From Ferrimonas lipolytica (GTDB taxonomy: Bacteria; Pseudomonadota; Gammaproteobacteria; Enterobacterales; Shewanellaceae), in assembly GCF_012295575.1 (NCBI RefSeq), contig NZ_CP051180.1, positions 1,302,001-1,366,000 on the forward strand: a stretch of DNA of 64,000 nt, in the 5' to 3' direction. The notes under the pieces are model-generated. The model did not search any database, was not told the DNA's origin, and was given only the letters and a program-made list of their open reading frames with translations. The position numbers and the translations under genes are program-made. Positions 52,578 to 61,259 of this stretch are shown here, piece after piece; position 1 is the stretch's first letter; every line of letters starts with the position of its first letter.

Positions 52578-52868
52578 CTAGTACAGCCTCTTATCTTCAA
52601 CATTAGTTGCAGCTTTGAGATTCTTTATGTCTTGCTCTAGCAAATCAATCTTCCCTAAAAGTGGAAGTATGTAGTAATACAAAGCAAACGCATGAACAAA
52701 GGAGAACGAAAATAATAACATTAATAACATATCGTCAGCAGAACCTGCCCAAGCAAAACCTAATGCAATGAGTCCGCAAAATAACAACGATAAAAAGAGA
52801 AAATCCTTTTTATGTTTTCGAATGGAATTGAGCTTGCTCTCGATTTCTTCTACTTCCACTTTATACAT
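52578..52868 (-). CDS. Small two-helix membrane protein, likely cassette gene
   Basis: 96 residues: a charged N-terminal helix (EVEEIESKLNSIRKHKKD), two hydrophobic helices (about 23-41 and 45-70) and a charged tail (KIDLLEQDIKNLKAATN), giving a coiled-coil look at both ends. No family recognised. A clear attC follows at its upstream side (52885-52979), belonging to the neighbouring cassette; downstream (52440-52577) an attC-like GCTAAACGTTATG is too degraded to be sure. The region is more AT-rich than the flanking core genes. Confidence 0.65.
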   Translation of the reverse strand: MYKVEVEEIESKLNSIRKHKKDFLFLSLLFCGLIALGFAWAGSADDMLLMLLFSFSFVHAFALYYYILPLLGKIDLLEQDIKNLKAATNVEDKRLY

Positions 52869-52884
52869 TCATCCACCTTCCGTG

Positions 52885-52979
52885 CTCTTAGCCTCGCTAA
52901 GAGGCAAATAATTGTTGGCTAAAATTGTGAACGGAGTGAAACAGCCAACTGTTTTTGTCCGTTTGAACGCCTTGTTAGC
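52885..52979 (-). repeat. Integron attC recombination site A
   Basis: On the minus strand it begins GCTAACAAGGCGTTCAAACG, passes CAGTTGGCT and AGCCAAC arms and ends GCCTCTTAGCGAGGCTAAG, the layout of Shewanella/Vibrio attC sites. The long imperfect palindrome can fold into the extruded hairpin used by IntI. The stop codon of the gene at 52981 lies beside the R'' box. Confidence 0.85.
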
Positions 52980-52980
52980 T

Positions 52981-53430
52981 TTATTTACCACTGTTTCGCC
53001 AAACTAAAGTTGCTTTGGGTATAGGGTTGCATGACGAAACTTTTATTGTGCTGAATTCTATATCCGTTGGTAATGGATTAAATGTATGAAATGTATGAAA
53101 TATGACGTAGCTATTATCTTTACCTACAGTTCCAACTGCTTCATTTAAAAGCACAACTGTACCATCAGCAGTAATCTATTGTCCCTTTATGCAGCCTTTA
53201 GGGTAAACCTCAGAAATTTTATCTAATCCTGCAACTACATTTTCATATTCCCCCACAATATGAGTTACATCTACTTGAATGTTAGCCCCTGAGTTAATGG
53301 CAGATATAGGGTTATCTAACTTTATGGTAGTTATAGATTGGTTGATATTTATAGGGGTTGGGTTGATCACTGTTTGACTACTAAAAAGTAACATTTTTAA
53401 TAAAGTCCAAATTCCCTCTAATGTATCCAT
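52981..53430 (-). pseudogene. Cassette gene split by an in-frame amber codon
   Basis: From ATG at 53428-53430 an 84-residue reading frame stops at TAG (53176-53178). The same frame continues without a shift for 64 more codons (ITADGTVVLLNEAVGTVGK ... LVWRNSGK) to TAA at 52981, immediately before attC A. The whole 150-codon frame thus fits one cassette gene with a single nonsense change. The product begins MDTLEGIWTLLKMLLFSSQ (possible signal or anchor) and continues hydrophilic. Family unknown. It could be a dead gene, a sequencing error, or a readthrough case. Confidence 0.75.
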
Positions 53431-53451
53431 TTACACCAAACTCCTGATAAA

Positions 53452-53549
53452 GCTAACGCCCTGTTAACAGGCAAAAAATAGTTGGTTAAAATTAGCGACG
53501 AAGGAGCAAAAGCCAACTGTATTTTGTCCTTGTTAAACAGCTTGTTAAC
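53452..53549 (-). repeat. Integron attC recombination site B
   Basis: Minus strand: TTAACAAGCTG at the start, CAGTTGGCTTTTGC and TTTTAACCAAC arms, and TTAACAGGGCGTTAGC at the end. The arms pair with attC A-like symmetry. The stop TAA of the gene at 53545 lies inside its first box, typical of cassettes. Confidence 0.88.
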
Positions 53550-54057
53550 TCTCGTTTATCTTCTCAACCTTAGCGACAAATTCCATCAATTCTTCAAAGC
53601 CTTGAAGCATATTAGAACACCAAATCTTTCCTATACCATCAACCACAATATAGTCAGCTTGTAGTAACCAAGAATAACCAACTTTGTCTAATTTCTTCCA
53701 ACTCGCAGTTTTTTCTCCAGCTATAGGGCTTTTAAAATAAACATTTTCATCGTCGTAGGCAAATTCAACGAAAAAAGCTTGATATGGAAAAAAGATAGCT
53801 CCCAAGAAAAACCCCAAGCCAACAAGGCCTGCTGCGATTTCTTGTCCTTCATAGGACTGTGAGATTGCGTACAAAATAAAAAAAGTAAAAGGAACCAATA
53901 GAAAAGAGAATGCTTTAAAGAAGATTCCAAATGTTAGTTGTCGAACATCACCGACTCGCTCGCTTTTACTTTTAGTGAATACCACCATTAAAGTGGCAAT
54001 AAGGCCTCCAATCAAACCGCTAATAATTGGACTAATAGAACTTCCAGCTTCTTCCAT
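53545..54057 (-). CDS. Two- to four-helix membrane protein, cassette gene
   Basis: 170 residues. Hydrophobic helices are at about 8-27, 44-66 and 74-98; the C-terminal 70 residues form a cytoplasmic-looking domain (AYDDENVYFKSPIAGEKTASWKKLDKVGYSWLLQADYIVVDGIGKIW) resembling PH-like membrane-protein tails. Function unknown. The stop codon is embedded in attC B, so this is an integron cassette. The ATG follows a GAGGAAGTC-type ribosome site. Confidence 0.75.
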   Translation of the reverse strand: MEEAGSSISPIISGLIGGLIATLMVVFTKSKSERVGDVRQLTFGIFFKAFSFLLVPFTFFILYAISQSYEGQEIAAGLVGLGFFLGAIFFPYQAFFVEFAYDDENVYFKSPIAGEKTASWKKLDKVGYSWLLQADYIVVDGIGKIWCSNMLQGFEELMEFVAKVEKINES

Positions 54058-54083
54058 GACTTCCTCAGAGAGTTAACAGCTTA

Positions 54084-54416
54084 TTATGATGCCCGAGGCT
54101 TTGTAACACACAATGCCTCGGGCATCGTATGTCCTTTTAACCTAAAGCCATCTTCGTTAATTTTTGCTTTTATTTTAAATGGCTTATACCTAAAACCGCG
54201 CCATCGAAAACCGTTTTTGGTGGGCGATACAGCGCCTACGCCTGTAGAAAACATGCCAAGCAGTCTTCTGCTCAAACTTCTGCGATTAATCGAATAATCA
54301 CTCACATTAAATTTACCTTCAATTGCGCCTTGAGTGACTCCAACTCGCATTGGCAACCGATATGGTTGGGTAAGTAATACCGTATCGCTACACGCTTTAG
54401 TTCTGTACGCAAGCAT
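54084..54416 (-). CDS. Doubtful open reading frame at the cassette boundary
   Basis: 110 residues, basic (RWRGFRYKPFKIKAKINEDGF), no family recognised. Its last 14 codons run through a perfect 12-bp inverted repeat (54088-54126), and its composition is unusual. It could be a real cassette gene or an open frame over non-coding structured DNA. Confidence 0.3.
   Translation of the reverse strand: MLAYRTKACSDTVLLTQPYRLPMRVGVTQGAIEGKFNVSDYSINRRSLSRRLLGMFSTGVGAVSPTKNGFRWRGFRYKPFKIKAKINEDGFRLKGHTMPEALCVTKPRAS
54088..54126. repeat. Strong inverted repeat
   Basis: GATGCCCGAGGC and GCCTCGGGCATC, a perfect 12-bp stem with a 15-base loop (TTTGTAACACACAAT). No T-tract. It could be a terminator-like or recombination-site structure at the edge of the cassette run. 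Confidence 0.7.
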
Positions 54417-54732
54417 GCTTTATATTTGTTAGCGGTTGAAGTAATTCATGCCGCTTTTGTTAAAAAAATCGGCATGTTTTAATCTAGATCAAAGTCGAAG
54501 GTAGCCAATCTAATTATGCCTAGACGCTACACGTCGGCGCTGGGGTTTAAGGCAAAACACCAAGCCAACGATAGGGGTTGTAGGCAGGTGAAGCGTAGAT
54601 TCCCAAATAGATAGCATCTACGTTTACCGTTATCGCAGTGAAGCCTTGTATACCTAGCGATTCATATGGCGCAACCAGATAACATGCAGTCGATAAGGCC
54701 ATTGCACGAGTTTGTTGCTGTACTAACCAATC
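54417..54732. other. Gene-free interval
   Basis: 316 bases. It opens with a CGCTAACAAATA segment resembling an attC R'' box on the minus strand (54417-54435), and a short GCCG-N-CGGC-type pairing at 54450-54476; nothing else recognisable. It marks the border between cassettes and core genes. Confidence 0.4.
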
Positions 54733-56517
54733 CTAATTGGCATCCCCATCCGCCTCAGGGTGCAAGGCGATAACCTCCCAATCTTGTTCCGGTACTTTGG
54801 CTAGTTCACCGGTGACTACAGTGACTTTACCTTTGTTGGTTACCAAAAATAGCGGCAGGGCGGTTGGGTGCTGTTGCTGGTAATGCTCCCACGTAAAACT
54901 GTCAGACAATTTGGTGGTACGGATCTGGGCGCCTTCACGCATTTGCTGCTCTAGCTTGGCGTAGCTGTAATCACCAAATAAGCGCTGATGTTTATCTCGG
55001 CTCTGTTTACGCGGGCTATCATCGCGTTGGCTTTCAGGTAAGCGATAGACCTCTTCATTGCCAAGCAGATCTTGGTAATGAAAAGCGACTTCGGTGTTGG
55101 CACGCCGATAGGGTGACAGCACCAGTAAGCGTCGAATAAGCGACAAGTCTAGTTGTGCTTCTGCATGCTCGGAAACCGGATTACCCCAATATACCGACAA
55201 GCCTTTCATTCGAGCGGCACTAATGTTGTCCCAGTTGGTATCGGTAAGCACTACCGGAATATCTCGCTTAGTTAGGGTGTCGGCAATGGCTTGAGCCAGC
55301 AAGCTGCTGCCGTAGATAAGGTAACCATTTTTATCTGGCGCTTGCAGACCGAGCCATTTTACCAGCAGCGGGGTAACAACACTTTGTAGAACCACGGTGC
55401 TGATGATCACCATAAACACCACTGCCACCAATCTATCGGCACCGGCAATGCCAAGAAACTCCAGCTTCAGTGCAAACAGCGCAGAGATTGCGGCGGCAAC
55501 AATACCCCGCGGCGCAATCCAACCAATAAGTAGCTGTTCTTTAATTGATAGATCGGTACCAAGACCACAAACAAACACCGCAATTGGCCGAGCTATCAGC
55601 AAGAGCACCAGCAACCACACCACGGTGGAGAGGTCGATAACCGCAAAGGCTGATTGATCAAGCCGCGCCGCCAGTAAGATAAACAGTGCTGAGATAAGTA
55701 AGATGGTTAGTGTTTCTTTAAACTCTAAGATCTCCTCGAGTTCAACGTCTTTAGCATTGGCTAGCCAGATCCCCATAACCGTTACCGTCAATAAGCCTGA
55801 TTCATGCATCAGCTCATTGCTGACGCCAAATGCCGCCAGCATTAACGTTAATACCGCCACGGTTTGTAGGTAATGGGGAAATACACGGTGTTTTAACGCC
55901 TGAGCCAATAGGTAACCAGCGACGATGCCTGCCACTAGCCCCAATGCTACCGTTAAGCCAAAGGTGGTTAAAGCGTGTGATAGCGCCGCTCCCTGGCTGG
56001 CATTAAGAAACTCATACACCAAAACCGCCAGCAGCGCACCGATAGGATCAATGAGGATCCCTTCCCAGTGCAGTATGGTCGCTACCTTCGGCGTGGCCCG
56101 TATGCTACGCAGCAGCGGTGCGATTACTGTTGGTCCGGTTACCACCACCAAAGCCCCGAGCAGGGCGGCAACCGGTAGGGTCAGTTCCAGTAGCCAATGA
56201 GCGCTCAAGGTGGCGATAGCAAAGGTAATTAGCATGCCATGTATAACCAAGTTGCGCACCATCGCGCTTTGCCCTTGCAGCGAACTGAACTTTAGGGTGA
56301 GACTGCCTTCGAAAAGGATAATCGCCACAGCGACGGAGACTAACGGGAATAGAATATCCCCTAACAACAGATCTGGGTTGAGTATGCCGGTTGCTGGCCC
56401 TAGCAGTAACCCGGTGAGCAACAATGGCAAGATTGCAGGGATCTTTAAGCGAAAGGCGCCCCATTGACACAAAATACTGGCCAGTCCGATAAGGCATAAC
56501 ATCATTAGTGGTGACAT
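54733..56517 (-). CDS. CPA1-type Na+(K+)/H+ antiporter with RCK-like tail
   Basis: 594 residues. Twelve or so helices span 5-400 with the transport motif GPTVIAPLLRSIRATPKVATILHWEGILIDPIGAL (the paired acidic residues of NhaP-type carriers) and GWIAPRGIVAAAISALFAL. The C-terminal 190 residues begin with a Rossmann-like NGYLIYGSSLLAQAIADTLTKRDIPVVLTD (RCK_N type), then a regulatory region. It exchanges cations for protons at the inner membrane; the RCK-like part suggests nucleotide control. It is a single gene. Confidence 0.88.
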   Translation of the reverse strand: MSPLMMLCLIGLASILCQWGAFRLKIPAILPLLLTGLLLGPATGILNPDLLLGDILFPLVSVAVAIILFEGSLTLKFSSLQGQSAMVRNLVIHGMLITFAIATLSAHWLLELTLPVAALLGALVVVTGPTVIAPLLRSIRATPKVATILHWEGILIDPIGALLAVLVYEFLNASQGAALSHALTTFGLTVALGLVAGIVAGYLLAQALKHRVFPHYLQTVAVLTLMLAAFGVSNELMHESGLLTVTVMGIWLANAKDVELEEILEFKETLTILLISALFILLAARLDQSAFAVIDLSTVVWLLVLLLIARPIAVFVCGLGTDLSIKEQLLIGWIAPRGIVAAAISALFALKLEFLGIAGADRLVAVVFMVIISTVVLQSVVTPLLVKWLGLQAPDKNGYLIYGSSLLAQAIADTLTKRDIPVVLTDTNWDNISAARMKGLSVYWGNPVSEHAEAQLDLSLIRRLLVLSPYRRANTEVAFHYQDLLGNEEVYRLPESQRDDSPRKQSRDKHQRLFGDYSYAKLEQQMREGAQIRTTKLSDSFTWEHYQQQHPTALPLFLVTNKGKVTVVTGELAKVPEQDWEVIALHPEADGDAN

Positions 56518-56784
56518 TCGGTTCCTTGAATCTCAAACGTATTGGCGACAGTGACGTTTAACCGGTGGTGAAACCGCTAGTAACGCAGCTAGGCGTTGCA
56601 GTGAGGTTGCCGAGTCCAAGTTACTGCACCTACACTGTAATTATCGGCATTGGGCTAAACATGCGTGCGGATTAAAGGCCGCACATCACGTTAATATCGA
56701 TGCCGGCACCGATCCAAACTCGATCATTCTTAACTGGTTTATTTTATAGTAGCTTATCTAACCCCGTCTTAGGTTTACCGTGCA

Positions 56785-57366
56785 ATGCAGCCAACTCCAC
56801 CCTTAAGCAGCATCGTGTTAACTGAACTCAATGGCTTTCCATTGATCACCATTGCAGCAAATAACAACGGTCACCGCCGCTATGTTACTGCGGCCTTTTT
56901 AAGCTTGTGGTTTATCGGTTGGGGAATGGGCGCATACAGTGCAGCTTCAACGCTATTGGCTGGCGAAGGTAATATTGGTTTGGCGATATGGTTACTGCTG
57001 TGGCTTGGCGGCGGCGTGGTGTTAGCTCGAAAGCTCTATCAGAATGTCATCTATCCTCGGCCCGAGCGATTACTGCTTAATCGGCCACAACTTTCCTATA
57101 AACCCGGAGTGCAAAGTGCCAAGTTTGCTCGCACAGCTATGAGGGCAGTCAAGGGCAGCGATAAGCGCTCCCGTAGGCAGCGAAAAGATGCGATCCGACG
57201 AATCGACTTTAGTGCCGAAGAGGTTGCCACATTGCATCTGTCTGAGGTGCCACAACGGTTATTGATTCGCACCGATGAACGCCAGGTTGAGCTTGGTAAA
57301 GGGCTAAATAATAACGACATTCGTTGGCTCTACAACGCCCTACAGGAGCACTACCACCTAAAATAG
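56785..57366 (+). CDS. Hypothetical two-helix membrane protein
   Basis: 193 residues. Two hydrophobic helices (about 32-52 and 60-80) are followed by a basic stretch (KGSDKRSRRQRKDAIRRIDF) and a soluble C-terminal domain with VATLHLSEVPQRLLIRTDERQVELGKGL, resembling PH-like domains of small membrane proteins. Family not recognised. It converges on batD with about 20 bases between stops. Confidence 0.65.
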   Translation: MQPTPPLSSIVLTELNGFPLITIAANNNGHRRYVTAAFLSLWFIGWGMGAYSAASTLLAGEGNIGLAIWLLLWLGGGVVLARKLYQNVIYPRPERLLLNRPQLSYKPGVQSAKFARTAMRAVKGSDKRSRRQRKDAIRRIDFSAEEVATLHLSEVPQRLLIRTDERQVELGKGLNNNDIRWLYNALQEHYHLK

Positions 57367-57387
57367 TGCGCTGTAGTTCAATTGAGG

Positions 57388-58644
57388 CTAATGATTCAAG
57401 TTTAACGAAAACTCTGCCTTGGCCTGTCGAGGCTTGGAGCTGACTTGAGTTAATAGTGCTTGAGCTTCGGTGCTAGTAAGTGTGCCGTTGCCGTTATTAA
57501 AGGCCAATTGCAACAAGGTTGTTGCGGCGCTGGTTTTGCCAAGCTGTTGCCTCAAACTTAGCTTGGATGAATCGCTTTGCTGTAACAGCCTTTCCAGTTG
57601 ATACCACAGCGCTTGCCAGTCCGAACGTTGGTAGGCTAGCCAAAATTGACGCTCTAGTGCTTTGCGCTCAGTACGGTTAAGCCGATGGAATAGCTTGATG
57701 CCGATGCGTCGCTGTCGCCATAGGTAAGCAGTAATGGCAACCACACCGAGTAATGCTATCAATTTAAAGCCGTTATCCCATGACCACAGTGGCACAGGTG
57801 CTGCGGCGACGGTCCAGCTAATTGCAGCAACACTGCTCAGTTGCAATTGGTTATTGACGCTGTCCCACCACTCTATCTGTTGTTGTGGAAATTCAAACTC
57901 GCCACCGGTCTCAAAGATATAAACTACCTTTTGGCTGCGAATGGCAACGGGATCGCCTTGGTAACTGCGGGCGTCTTTGGTTACCGCCGGTTTGAGGTAA
58001 CGACTGGTGCCTTCAATGTGGGGAAAGTCGAACTGTGGCAATAACATTGAGTGGCTCTGCTTTGCGTAGATGGAATAGCTAAGCTCTACGCTGTCGCCAA
58101 CTTCAAACGCCGTTGCTTGTGTGGGAATGCTTGAGCTGCCCAACTGAACCTCTGAGCTCACTAGCGCATTCACGTCTGCGGCGAGTCCCGGCAGCGGCGA
58201 TATCGTTAGCGTTAATGGCGCGGTTTGAATGTTCGCTTGTTTATACTCATCGTCTCGCTGATCAAAATAAACAATACCCATCTCGATCGGAGCAATTTCA
58301 ATATCACCAGCGCGGCGGGGGAATAGCTCGAAATCTTTAGTGATAATCTGCTTGGGTTGGTCTGTTTGTCGCTCCAGCTCTTTGAGAAACTTCACCTTGG
58401 GATCGTACAACACCACTGCGCCGTCAATGTTGGGTTGCTGCAAATCAATGTCGCCATAGATATGGCCAACTACCTCAAGCCGTAACTGAACCGTGGTTCT
58501 GACGTTAGGCAGTAATGGGCTTTCATCACTCACGCTGACGGTGGTGGTTATTCCAGCTACCGGTTCATTGCTGCTACTCAATGCTGTTGCATGACTGGCA
58601 AAGAAGCAGAGTAGCCAGCCGCACAATTTAGTTGTTGGCGTCAC
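57388..58644 (-). CDS. batD: BatD-type BatA-E operon protein
   Basis: 418 residues, signal peptide ending near ATA (about 21). The BatD pattern is an N-terminal beta-sandwich (SDESPLLPNVRTTVQLRLEV, FELFPRRAGDIEIAPIEMGI), a second one (FEVGDSVELSYSIYAKQ), one transmembrane helix (about 295-310) and a cytoplasmic tail. It is last in the operon and overlaps the TPR gene by 17 bases. Bat proteins are associated with stress or oxygen tolerance; the mechanism is unknown. Confidence 0.85.
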   Translation of the reverse strand: MTPTTKLCGWLLCFFASHATALSSSNEPVAGITTTVSVSDESPLLPNVRTTVQLRLEVVGHIYGDIDLQQPNIDGAVVLYDPKVKFLKELERQTDQPKQIITKDFELFPRRAGDIEIAPIEMGIVYFDQRDDEYKQANIQTAPLTLTISPLPGLAADVNALVSSEVQLGSSSIPTQATAFEVGDSVELSYSIYAKQSHSMLLPQFDFPHIEGTSRYLKPAVTKDARSYQGDPVAIRSQKVVYIFETGGEFEFPQQQIEWWDSVNNQLQLSSVAAISWTVAAAPVPLWSWDNGFKLIALLGVVAITAYLWRQRRIGIKLFHRLNRTERKALERQFWLAYQRSDWQALWYQLERLLQQSDSSKLSLRQQLGKTSAATTLLQLAFNNGNGTLTSTEAQALLTQVSSKPRQAKAEFSLNLNH

Positions 58645-59335
58645 TTGGGTGCTCCTGCTGTTGTCTTTGTTTCAGTTCCATAGCGAACTTGCGTTGTAAA
58701 AAATCGAGCGGTTGTGGGTCAAGTTGCTTCAACCAGGCTTGTTTGGGAATACCAGCTTGGCGCATCTCATTGCTGTCGCTAGGGTCGCCGTTGCCTTGTT
58801 GCTGCTTTTGCCCTTGGCGTCGCTTCTGCTCTTTGCTTGCTTCCGGTTTGATTGACGCAGTGCGTTTGCCAGACTTGCTGCCAGAGCTTTGCTTCTCCAT
58901 TGCGGCGATTAGCACATTAACCATTTCGAGGTTGACAAATGCCGGGTTAAAACCGGGCTGGTTGGTTAGGATCTGCCGGTATAGAGCCTGTGCTTGGTAA
59001 TACTCTTTGCTGTGAGCTAAAGCATTGGCGCGGGCGAATTGATCCTCAAAGTCGGCTTGATCCGCAAGGATTGCAGCGGTTTGCTTGAATTGACCAGCGC
59101 CATAGAAGCTGTATGCGCGCCATTGGAGCTGATCAAAGTACTGAGCGGCGATGTCATAACGGCCAAGCTCGAACCAAATTCGCGCTTGTTGGTCGCGGCT
59201 AAAAAAGGCATCTGCCATCGGCTGTGGGTGCGAGCTCGATAATGCCGCCAGCAGCGCAATTAGCGCTAGGCTCATTTTGCCGTTATGCCAACCAATCGCC
59301 GCAATCCGTGTGCGGAATAACTGGGCTAGTTCCAT
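58628..59335 (-). CDS. TPR protein of the bat operon (BatC-like)
   Basis: 235 residues from ATG at 59335, with GGAGG six bases upstream; a longer frame to 59362 is inside batB. A signal/anchor helix (about 20-35), TPR-like helices (QQARIWFELGRYDIAAQYFDQLQWRAYSFYGAGQFKQTAAIL; ARANALAHSKEYYQAQALYRQIL), then a low-complexity Lys/Gln region (KEQKRRQGQKQQQGNGD) as in many BatC proteins. It overlaps batB by 10 bases. Likely a periplasmic scaffold for BatA/BatB. Confidence 0.82.
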   Translation of the reverse strand: MELAQLFRTRIAAIGWHNGKMSLALIALLAALSSSHPQPMADAFFSRDQQARIWFELGRYDIAAQYFDQLQWRAYSFYGAGQFKQTAAILADQADFEDQFARANALAHSKEYYQAQALYRQILTNQPGFNPAFVNLEMVNVLIAAMEKQSSGSKSGKRTASIKPEASKEQKRRQGQKQQQGNGDPSDSNEMRQAGIPKQAWLKQLDPQPLDFLQRKFAMELKQRQQQEHPSDANN

Positions 59336-60276
59336 GCAAACCTCCACCCACGGCGAAACCATATTAGTGCCAGTGGGGCTGCGAGCCAGAACAGCAGGTA
59401 GCCGCTGTCGTAAAAGGGTTGATTGCTATTATTAATGGTTTGCATATGGCTATTGATGCGACTGAGAAGATTAGTGATGTCTTGGTCGTCGATTGCGATT
59501 GGCTCGATGATGGCTCCGGCATCAGCAAGCGCAGTAAAACGTTGTTGCGCCGCACGGTTTATTCCATCAACCCGAGTAGTAGAGCCGATCTGCCAAATAA
59601 TTAATTGTTGCTGACTTTGCGCTAGGTGTTGCCGCAGTGGCTTGATCGAAACTGCGGGAATGTCGTCGGTAAGCAACAACACTGTGCCGCCAGTATGGGT
59701 TGCTGTTAGCAGTTGCTCTAGCAAAGGCAACACGGTTTCCGGCGCATTGCCAGCCAGCGGCATCATTTGCGGTTTTAACGAATCGAGAAAATGGTGAATC
59801 ATATTGCGGTCATTGGTTATCGGCATGGCAACATGGGCGCTACCGGCATAGGCCAGCAAGGCGGTGTTGCCGTCACCACGGGCAGCAATAAGATCAGTGA
59901 TCTTTTGCTTAGCCCGCACTAACCGATTGGGACTAATGTCTGCTTGTTCCATTGTTTGCGACAAATTTAAGCCGATCACCAGTGCCGACTGATCAGTAAA
60001 CAATGGTGATTCACCGCGATACCAGCTTGGGCCACTCAGAGCGATGACGATTAAGGCCGCCAACGGCACCAGCAGCGTTTGTGGCCGAAACCGTGTTGGT
60101 TTGTGTTCTGAGACGGTAAGCGCCTCGAGCATCTCGGTTGAAAGGTACTTGCGCCAATGTTGCAGCTGCTGCGGGGCGTCGTTGGTTCGGGTTAGTAGCA
60201 ACAGCAATGGCACCAACGCCAATAACCACCAAGGACGAAGAAAATGAAATTCTGACAGGGAAAGCAATGGATTCAT
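59326..60276 (-). CDS. batB: BatB-type von Willebrand A membrane protein
   Basis: 316 residues. Membrane helices near 15-28 and 68-82 and a C-terminal one (292-308) enclose a vWA domain. The MIDAS motif, normally DxSxS, reads GLNLSQT (Asn104, Ser106, Thr108), so metal binding may be altered. ISPNRLVRAKQKI, TALLAYAGSAHVAMPIT and GTVLLLTDDIPA match BatB. It overlaps batA by 4 bases. Confidence 0.86.
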   Translation of the reverse strand: MNPLLSLSEFHFLRPWWLLALVPLLLLLTRTNDAPQQLQHWRKYLSTEMLEALTVSEHKPTRFRPQTLLVPLAALIVIALSGPSWYRGESPLFTDQSALVIGLNLSQTMEQADISPNRLVRAKQKITDLIAARGDGNTALLAYAGSAHVAMPITNDRNMIHHFLDSLKPQMMPLAGNAPETVLPLLEQLLTATHTGGTVLLLTDDIPAVSIKPLRQHLAQSQQQLIIWQIGSTTRVDGINRAAQQRFTALADAGAIIEPIAIDDQDITNLLSRINSHMQTINNSNQPFYDSGYLLFWLAAPLALIWFRRGWRFAWN

Positions 60277-61259
60277 TGTGATTGGCCCAGCAAGCGTCCG
60301 TAACTATGGCGGATAAATACAGCCGTTAACCAGCAACCAAGCCAGATTGACAGCGGCCAGTGATGTAGCGTTTGCCGTGGTCGGTATGACTGGGTGTCAT
60401 AAGCGGTTTTTTCAAGCCGGTTAAGTTGATTGTTGATCGCCAGTAACTGGTTACGATCTGCCGCGCGGAAGTCGGCGCCGCCGGTTCGTGTGGCAATTGC
60501 GGTTAGCTGTTCGAAATCGGGCAGGCTGTGGCGCGGCCCTTTGGGGTTACCAATAGCGATGGTGTGGATCTTAATGCCGTAGCTTGCTGCGACTTGGGCA
60601 GCTTCTACCGGCGGCATGGTTGAGGCGTTGTCTTTGCCATCGGTGATTAAGATCAGCACCCGTTGTTTGGTTTCCCCCTGTTCGAATACCTTTACTGCTA
60701 AGCCGATGGTGTCGCCTATGGCAGTCATTGAACCGGCCATGCCCAATTGGCTGTCTTGTAATAGGGTTAACCAGGTGTCGATGTTGTCGGTAAAGGGAGC
60801 TTGCAGATAAGGTTTGTCAGCAAATAAGATCAGGCCGAGGCGGTCATGCTGACGGTTGGCTGCAAATTCAGCCATCATCTGCTTAACACCTTCGAGTCGA
60901 TTAATGGTGTCGTTATTGCTATCAACAAAATCCTCTTCATACATTGAACGGGACAGATCTACCGCCACCAGAATTTCCCGGGCAGGCTGGCGCTGTTCAA
61001 TAGGCTCGCCCACCAGCATCGGTTTGGCTAAGGTTAGGCACAGCGCTAGCCAGCCAAGGATAAGCCACACCCATTCAAAGCCTGATTTGGCGATGATGGC
61101 CGCACCGGTTGTTGGTTGTTGCCCGCTGATCTGGGCTAGTTGATTGAAAAACGGCACAAACACCGCGTCACGTCGTTGCTTAAAAGGCGTTGCATAACGA
61201 TAAACAAGGTAAGGCAGCGGCAGTAACAACAGCGCCCAAGGGTGGCTAAGTTCAATCAT
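60273..61259 (-). CDS. batA: BatA-type von Willebrand A membrane protein
   Basis: 328 residues from ATG at 61259 (GGA upstream); the open frame extends into the DUF4381 gene. MIELSHPWALLLLPLPYLVYRY is the usual BatA start. The vWA MIDAS is intact: DLSRS (101-105) in VAVDLSRSMYEEDF, then GLILFADKPYLQAPFTDN and LILITDGKDNAS. Membrane helices lie at both ends. It probably pairs with BatB. It is coupled to both neighbours by overlap. Confidence 0.92.
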   Translation of the reverse strand: MIELSHPWALLLLPLPYLVYRYATPFKQRRDAVFVPFFNQLAQISGQQPTTGAAIIAKSGFEWVWLILGWLALCLTLAKPMLVGEPIEQRQPAREILVAVDLSRSMYEEDFVDSNNDTINRLEGVKQMMAEFAANRQHDRLGLILFADKPYLQAPFTDNIDTWLTLLQDSQLGMAGSMTAIGDTIGLAVKVFEQGETKQRVLILITDGKDNASTMPPVEAAQVAASYGIKIHTIAIGNPKGPRHSLPDFEQLTAIATRTGGADFRAADRNQLLAINNQLNRLEKTAYDTQSYRPRQTLHHWPLSIWLGCWLTAVFIRHSYGRLLGQSQ

